From Emydura subglobosa (taxonomy: Eukaryota > Chordata > Testudines > Chelidae): DNA of 64,000 bases. Under the pieces are notes generated by a model. The model saw nothing but the letters and a program-made list of their open reading frames with translations. It made no database searches and had not been told where the DNA came from. Positions 58,417 to 64,000 of this stretch are shown here, piece by piece. The DNA is taken from the NCBI GenBank assembly GCA_007922225.1, contig ML679960.1, positions 4,782,198-4,846,197 of the forward strand. Reading direction: 5' to 3'. The position numbers and the translations under genes are program-made. Every line of letters starts with the position of its first letter. Position 1 is the stretch's first letter.

Positions 58417-59711
58417 ATTTTTGCGGGAAGAGGAGACAGCTGTTCAGCCAAAAGTCAAAACTGCAAATTCTAATGGGACAGAGGCATTATGCAACTTCAC
58501 ATGTATATGTATGCACAAGTGGCTTTTCGCCTGCCTTGTGGTGAATAAACCCTTGAATATGAACAACACTTACATTTCATATAACCTAAATTAGCACAAA
58601 TTCTGGAATAATGTTTTCACCATTCTCTGTAAGAGCTGCTCTTTATCTGTGATTAGTGTAACACTATACTTTGTTATATAACACATTCTATTATTTCAAG
58701 GAGCATTTTGGGGCTGCATTTACTCTGTACACAGATACAGTGAACTCGATGTCATAATGCTCTATTTGGGGTACAATACTGAACAATATCACACAGTAGT
58801 TATTTTCAGGAATATTAACCAAGTTTCACCTAGGGAGCACAGTTCACTACGGCGGGAGGTGAGGATGGGAGAAGGCTGGGAGCCAAGATGTTCTATATAA
58901 ACAGCATTATGAAAGAGAATATTATATAGATAGCCTTCTCTACTCTACTAATTGCCATCATAAACAGACAGGGAAATGTACTCCTTCTAAACAGTGATTC
59001 AGCTCAGTTAGGAAATCTGCATTTTATAGACTGAAGCTAAAATGCATGTGGGAAATTTTTCTTCAAAGCTGTCAGTATGAAGGATGAAAATAAAATCTTT
59101 AAAAATATAGTTAGGTTATTTGTAAGTATCTTGATGAATATGTAATGAATCTGCATGCACATTAAAGTCATAATTGAGTGACAGCACAAATTGTTTACAA
59201 AGCCACACAGCTTGGTGGTCTTGCTATTGAAAAGACTGCTCTGCATGTATTTGACAGACACTTAACTTGATTCTACGTTTGAATCCAAAAACATCAAAAG
59301 AAAACAGGGGATGTCAGAGGGAGCTTTGTCCTGGAATGATAGGAACTGACACATAATATGGATTCCCAAATTCATAGTCACTAAATTGTTCTAACATAAA
59401 AACCCAGAAACCCCCCCAAAACCTTGATGTTGCTCAATGCAGGAAGCTACAGAAATAAAATCTCTGTTTTAGAACTGCTGGGATGAGCCATGTTGCCCAA
59501 TGAAGCTAATTGTTTATTAAACATCATTAGACTTCCAAATAGCTGCTTTCTGTAATGGATGGGGGTTTCAAGAGCTAAGAAGATATATTATATGTTGTGA
59601 TTTTTTTACTAGTGGATTTAATTAGTTTGCAGGGGGGGGATGAAAAAAGTAATAAACTAACAAAGTTGACAAAATGTGTGTCATTTTTTTGTTTTTGAAG
59701 AAACTTAACAC
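58417..59711. other. Unassigned AT-rich sequence; candidate conserved block
   Basis: No gene or repeat. 59,030-59,270 contains several TAAT and octamer-like words ('taatgaatctgcatgcacat') and no repeat. This is at most a candidate for conserved regulatory sequence. Confidence 0.3.
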
Positions 59712-59775
59712 TTGATCTAAAGCCCACTGAAATTAATGGGAATCTTTCCATTGGCTTCAGTAGGTTTTGGACCAT
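59712..59775. mobile_element. Micro-foldback element, 'aaagccca.tgaa' family
   Basis: 'ctaaagcccactgaaattaa' with 'tgggaa' pairs with 'ttccattggcttcagtagg' plus 'ttttgg'. The element is about 64 bp, almost all stem. Confidence 0.75.
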
Positions 59776-60140
59776 GTCAAATATTTGCCTTAGTGTCTTC
59801 AAAGAGCTTGGAGCACAAATTTATTAGTGATACAATTACTTTAAGTATTGAGACTTTTAGAAAAAAACTAGTTAAAATAAGTGTTTGAACCATGTTTTCT
59901 ATGTGATAGAATTATGGTCATAAATACAAAATATAATCTATGTTTTCAATTAAAAATATACCTAATAAAGAAAGCAGTAACATGTACCTAAGTAGTATGC
60001 CAGACCAACCCCACAGCATCTGCTTCCATTTTCATTGTATTTCAGACTGGGGCGAGAAGGAAATCCTTTTAATTACTTATTGCTTGTTTTCCTAACCAGA
60101 ATGGCATAATTCATTACCTGCCTTTTCATCTCTACATCCT

Positions 60141-60203
60141 ATAGGTGAAAATCTGTCCCTATTGAAGTCAAGGCCCCTTCAATAGGGCCAGGATTTTACC
60201 CTG
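60141..60203. mobile_element. Micro-foldback element, 'cctattgaagtcaa' family
   Basis: 'ataggtgaaaatctgtccct' with 'attgaag' pairs with 'cttcaatagggccaggattt' plus 'taccc'. About 63 bp, mostly stem. Confidence 0.75.
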
Positions 60204-60218
60204 TGATTCTACAGTAAT

Positions 60219-60360
60219 ACAATAATAATACCTAGTTCTCTTATAGCACTTTTTCATTAGTAGACCTCAAAGCACTTTACAAAGGAGATAAGTATAATAA
60301 TTCCCATTTTTCAGATGGGGAAACTGAGGCAGAGTGGTGACAAAGTTCACAGAGGTTACA
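60219..60360 (-). mobile_element. MIR-type (CORE) SINE fragment
   Basis: In reverse it shows 'acctagttctcttatagcac', 'cctcaaagcactttacaaag', 'ttcccatttttcagatgggg' and 'aaactgaggcagag'. It lies just upstream of the element at 60,385 and appears cut there. Confidence 0.85.
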
Positions 60361-60384
60361 GAAAAGATGATTCTATTCCTGCAT

Positions 60385-61307
60385 TGTAGCCAGGAGGCGT
60401 GGTCCCCCTCTGAGAAGGACCCAGAGGGGGGACCGGGACCCAGACCCACCCTGGCTGATAGAGCCCCAAAGGAGAAACCCTGCCTGGAAGCAGGTGGGCG
60501 GGTCCAGGCCTTTAAAAGCCCCAGGGACACCACCTGACCGGAAGCAGGGGGGAGGAGCCAGACCTTTAAAAGCCAGGCCTGCAAGCCCAGTCAGGAGAGG
60601 ACAGCCAAGAGAGAAGGATGCCTCTCCTCCTGAGCTCCCAGTGACAGCGAGGCCAGAAACCTAGGCTGAAAGGGAGTGGCTGGTCTTACCCCCAGCCTGG
60701 GAACCGGAGGAGGGTCCACTGGGATTCCTTGCAGCCTGGGAGCCGGAGGCGGGCCCACCTGAGACACCTGCGGCCTGGGAGCCGGAGGCGGGCCCGCCTG
60801 AGCAGTACGGAACCTGGGACCCGAAGAACTTACCAGCCCTGCCCACGGCCTGGGGGCCGGAGGACCTGAAAGAGCTGCCCTCTGAGGATGAACCCATGGA
60901 GCTGCCGGAGCTGCCACCAGTGGATGAGGAGCGCCTCACAGGATTGCCATGACCCAAAGGAGGCAGTTACCAGGAGTTTCAGGGAGGAAGAAGCCCAGGG
61001 GTAGCCACAAGTTCGTGGCTGAGTCAGGGGCAACCCGGGCGGTGTGTTGCGGCAGGAGCCCTGCCTACCCCGTGGTGAACGCCTTTTGCCACTACAAGGG
61101 CCCTGGGCTGGGACGCAGTGGAGACGGGTGGGCCTGCGTCCCCCTCCCCTCTTCCCTAACCACCCTGAGAGAGCCTCACCCTCCATACCACTCCAGAGAG
61201 CGGCCTGCTTACCCACCAGCCCTGCCTGAGGGCCGGGTGAAAAAGTGCTAGCCCGGAAAAGGGGCTGAAGACTGCTGTAGCCGGGAGGGGTGGTCCCCCT
61301 CTGAGAA
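60385..61307 (+). mobile_element. Direct-repeat-flanked retroelement-like unit
   Basis: A 32-nt direct repeat ('tgtagcc.ggagg' through 'ccctctgagaa', 30 of 32 identical) bounds the unit at 60,385-60,416 and 61,276-61,307. Just inside the left copy, two tandem-like blocks each carry a 'ggaagcaggtggg'-type G-rich stretch followed by 'cctttaaaagcc' (TATA-like, at about 60,509 and 60,562). This resembles an LTR promoter. The interior has an open, Pro/Glu-rich frame. It could be a truncated LTR element whose 3' LTR is cut after 32 nt, or a small terminal-repeat element. Confidence 0.5.
60665..60952 (+). CDS. Pro/Glu-rich tandem-repeat ORF in retroelement-like unit
   Basis: A 95-residue open frame between stops, without an ATG at its start, carries a 13-residue unit ('AWEPEAGPPETPA') about three times (AWEPEEGPLGFLA, AWEPEAGPPETPA, AWEPEAGPPEQYG) and then an acidic tail ('LPSEDEPMELPELPPVDEE'). 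The DNA period is 39 nt. Composition is acidic and proline-rich with a Trp in each repeat. No known domain. It may be a translated piece of the retroelement or an accident of GC-rich tandem DNA. Confidence 0.3.
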   Translation, partial: AEREWLVLPPAWEPEEGPLGFLAAWEPEAGPPETPAAWEPEAGPPEQYGTWDPKNLPALPTAWGPEDLKELPSEDEPMELPELPPVDEERLTGLP

Positions 61308-61613
61308 GAGGCACGTCCACATGCATATATTTACACATGATTGTAGTCCCACTGCTAATGGGACTTACATAAGTACATATGTAAGTTAAGCATGTCTGTA
61401 ATTGCAGGATCAGAGTTTGTCTTTGGAACAGACAAGAAGGTACCTGATTATGCAGTTTTTCCAGTCTCTGAAGTAAGTAGAAAAACCTCAACATTTTCCA
61501 TTTACTTCATTGGGCACAAGATTGACCCCTAAGGCCCCAGTTCAGCAAAGCACTTAAACATCTACATAACTTTAAGCATAAGCATAAGGGACATTGAAAT
61601 CATACTACCTACC
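61308..61613. other. Unassigned sequence with a micro-foldback fragment
   Basis: 61,525-61,600 reads 'aaggccccagttcagcaaag' and 'cacttaaacatctacataac', one arm of a longer sauropsid palindrome ('gcttaactttaagca'). The rest is unassigned. Confidence 0.5.
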
Positions 61614-61948
61614 TGTGATGTATTGAGGACTCTGATGGAATTGCAGGCTATTACTTTAAGAGCTGGGGGAAGAGGGACAGAGGGGTGTGGTTGTGGGTCC
61701 TGCATTCATCTTGGAGGGTTTTGTAGAAAAGCACAAGAGCAGAGACAATATGCAGACAGCCAGCTAGAGTAAATGTGGCGGATTGGGTCTCTCTGATACA
61801 GGGAGAAGCCTGTTTTATTTTGCTCTAAATATTGAGTTTGTGCATTACTGTTTTGAATTCTCAGAAATAAAAGTTGTTACATTGTAACCTTTCTCCAAAA
61901 GTATTTGTTTTGATCTACTTCTTTACTTATATGCCATCAAACACAACA
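61614..61948 (+). mobile_element. Solo LTR, 335 bp
   Basis: Begins 'tgtgatgtattgaggactct' and ends '...aacacaaca', giving TG...CA ends. It is flanked by 5-bp near-identical sequences ('ctacc' before, 'atacc' after). U3 has a 'ctttaagag' TATA-like box (about 61,653). A 'tcagaaataaaagttg' block at about 61,861 carries the poly(A)-signal-like AATAAA. No internal region, so it is best read as a solo LTR left by recombination of an endogenous retrovirus-like element. I recognise the sequence style from turtle LTRs. Confidence 0.7.
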
Positions 61949-63172
61949 ATACCTGAAATCAATGAAACTTAAGCAACTGCGAAGTGATTTACGTTCTTTG
62001 TTGAATCTGGACCAATAGCAGGAATAGGAGCATTCAGAATAATACATTTAAAAATGATTTAGCCAAGAAAATTCAATGAAGAAAATGAGTAGTGGTCTAG
62101 AAAGAATATTAATTTAAACTGCGGGTGGAGTTAAGATTATTTCCATTCTATATTTTCAAACATTGTCAACTATTGATGCATAATCCATTTAAACAAGATT
62201 CTGATAAATGGCATAATCTTAGAGACAGTACATCATGCATTTATTTTGCAGAAGAAAAGGGTGACCAGATAACAAGTGTGAAAAATAGGGGTGGGGTAGG
62301 AGGTAATAGATGCCTATATAAGACAAAGCCCCAAATATCACCACTGACCCTATAAAATCGAGATTTCTGGTCACCCTGTAGGAGAATCTTGCTTAATAAG
62401 TGGTCAGACTTCAAGTATTAATTCATAGTTATAGATCAAAATAGAACTTTCCTCATAAACCCTAGCAAAGTGAGTCATAGGGTTCGTGTGATTCCCACCA
62501 GGAAGAGACATTCTCACAGTAGCTCTCATCAAGAGTAGTTGCTCAGATAGCTGCCCAAGTTCATACCGACAAGGTCCAGACTGGTTTGTATTCAAGATGA
62601 CCAGCAGCTCCTGCTTATCTGTGCCACTGCAGCTACATTGCTATTCTTAGTGCGCTAGCAAGTAATGCAATGTATGTCCAAGCCTGCTGTGAATCACCCT
62701 CACCCCTGGCTCCCATAGACTACAAAGAAATAAAATAAAGACTGGTGTGATGCTGCTCGTGTTACTCATAGTGATGGAAATAAACAAGGATTGATGAGCC
62801 TTAAATTAATAGGGAGGATGCAGTTTCCTGAAATGGGAACAAAGTTAGCCAGATGTCAAAACAAACCATATTGTATCATGATTTGAAAAACTAATTTTCT
62901 TTAGCAATCAGACATTGTGCTCAACCAAGCAGTAAAATGTAGGTGATTTACAGTTTTTCCACAGGGGGTGTCAGGAAAAAGTTGTTAAAATGACTTTTTT
63001 GCATGAGAAATGGAAAGCTGAGTATTAACTAAGTTCTGCAGTAGCCAATTTTGGCAGGCCAATAATTGGCTTAAAATATAAGTTGCTAAGTGCTGGTAAT
63101 ACCTTTGTAATATTCCCCAAGATGGCTGCAGAAATGAGTACAAGCCACCTAAATTGACATATTTCTTGCTGT
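61949..63172. other. Unassigned sequence
   Basis: No gene or recognised repeat. Confidence 0.5.
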
Positions 63173-63320
63173 GTAGATGAAGCTGTGTTGGTCCCAGGAT
63201 ATTAGTGAGATAAGGTGAACATGGTAATATCTTTAATGGACCAACTTCTATTGGTGAAAGAGACAAGCTTTCGATCTTACGCAGAGCTCTTCTTCAGGTC
63301 TTGAAATGTGCTGACTCTGA
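63173..63320. mobile_element. MITE-like repeat, 'accaacttctgttggtgag' family, copy 2
   Basis: Carries 'agctgtgttggtcccaggat', 'ggtaatatctttaatggacc', 'aacttctattggtgaaagag', 'acaagctttcgatcttacgc' and 'agctcttcttcaggtct', in the same order as the 33,382 copy and longer on the right. Confidence 0.75.
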
Positions 63321-64000
63321 TAATTTGGCCCTTCATAATTACTTGAAGTCAAACAGAATCTAATTACAAATGTTTTCATCACTAATTCAATAAGATTGAG
63401 GAAGAAGATAGTAGAGCTTCACATCATCTCAAATCCTAGTTGATTCTATTTCAAGTTTCATGGCTTGTTTATTTTTTTGTGGAGAAAAACATTGGATAAT
63501 AGATATTACCAAGCCATTTGTGACACATGCCAGAAAAGTGTGGCCTAACTGTACAAGAGAAAGTTCTGTGAAAGTTTAGTTTCCCTAATATTGCCCTGTA
63601 CATCAAGGTAAGATTTTATCACCCAATACAGTTGAAGTAAATAAAATAATAAAAAAGATAGTTTAGAAATCTAAACACCTTCCATTTTAGATTTTAGATA
63701 ACAATTTGATAACTTCTCATTAGACATGGTATAAAGCCATTCTGTTCACCATATCAATAAACTTGAATGATTTCCCCTATTTTACAAATAGGATTGTCTC
63801 CAGTGCAATGCATTATAATGTCTCTAATGATGGATTAATAATAAATCCACTTAACCATCTAAATAGCATTGCTCGTGTTTGCAAGCCCACTCATAAAAAT
63901 TAGCTGGATTTAAATAGGTGTTTACTACAGTACATTTCCAGCAGCATTGTCCTTTGTTCTCTTCATGCTGTTTGCCTGCTCTGTCATGGCTGTTAAATGC
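63321..64000. other. Unassigned AT-rich sequence; candidate conserved block
   Basis: No gene or repeat. 63,790-63,930 is free of repeats with clustered TAAT words ('ggattaataataaatcc' is close to palindromic). It is a candidate only. Confidence 0.3.

Noticed and set aside
1..64000. CRISPR array, operon, riboswitch or prokaryotic defence system
   Set aside because: No regularly spaced direct repeats, no compact gene clusters, and repeat content that is clearly vertebrate.

Overview
The window is nuclear DNA of an amniote, most likely a turtle and less likely a crocodilian. It holds CR1 LINE 3' ends with the sauropsid tail motif, well-preserved L2-type LINE and MIR-type SINE copies, an RTE-like LINE, an L1/Tx1-like LINE, endogenous LTRs, and many small foldback or MITE families of the kind abundant in turtle and crocodilian genomes. 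Family identities come from my memory of these sequences and no database was searched. I found no supportable host protein-coding exon, tRNA, rRNA, snRNA, CpG island or promoter. The window looks like a gene desert or the inside of a very large intron.

Layout. 1-13.4 kb is mostly unassigned AT-rich DNA with L2/MIR-type fragments and two LTR-like blocks (about 5.5 and 6.7-7.3 kb). 13.4-14.7 kb is an L2-type reverse transcriptase relic split by a MITE. 20.57-24.89 kb is a three-level nest: a CR1 3' end is split by a ~3.5 kb RTE-like LINE, which is itself split by an LTR-like block. 27.5-36.2 kb is rich in foldback elements, including a perfect 49-nt inverted repeat and two MITEs. 39.3-45.7 kb holds a CR1 tail, a second copy of a MITE family, an LTR-type retroelement split by a DNA-transposon-like element, and a foldback element with tRNA-like (pol III box) units in both orientations. 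46.25-50.99 kb is an L1/Tx1-like LINE whose reverse transcriptase segment is inverted relative to both ends. 51.8-52.0 kb is a frameshifted Myb/SANT-like DNA-binding domain relic. 55.5-64 kb holds LTR-like sequence, a MIR inserted in a MIR, a direct-repeat-flanked element with an acidic Pro/Glu-rich tandem-repeat ORF, and a 335-bp solo LTR with a near-perfect target duplication.

No genes work together here. What can be read is a layered transposition history. All recognised coding sequence is decayed LINE protein or a DNA-binding relic, broken by stops and frameshifts. The intervals free of recognisable repeats are listed, and a few (about 30.6, 43.1-43.6, 59.0-59.3 and 63.8 kb) are offered only as candidates for conserved non-coding sequence.
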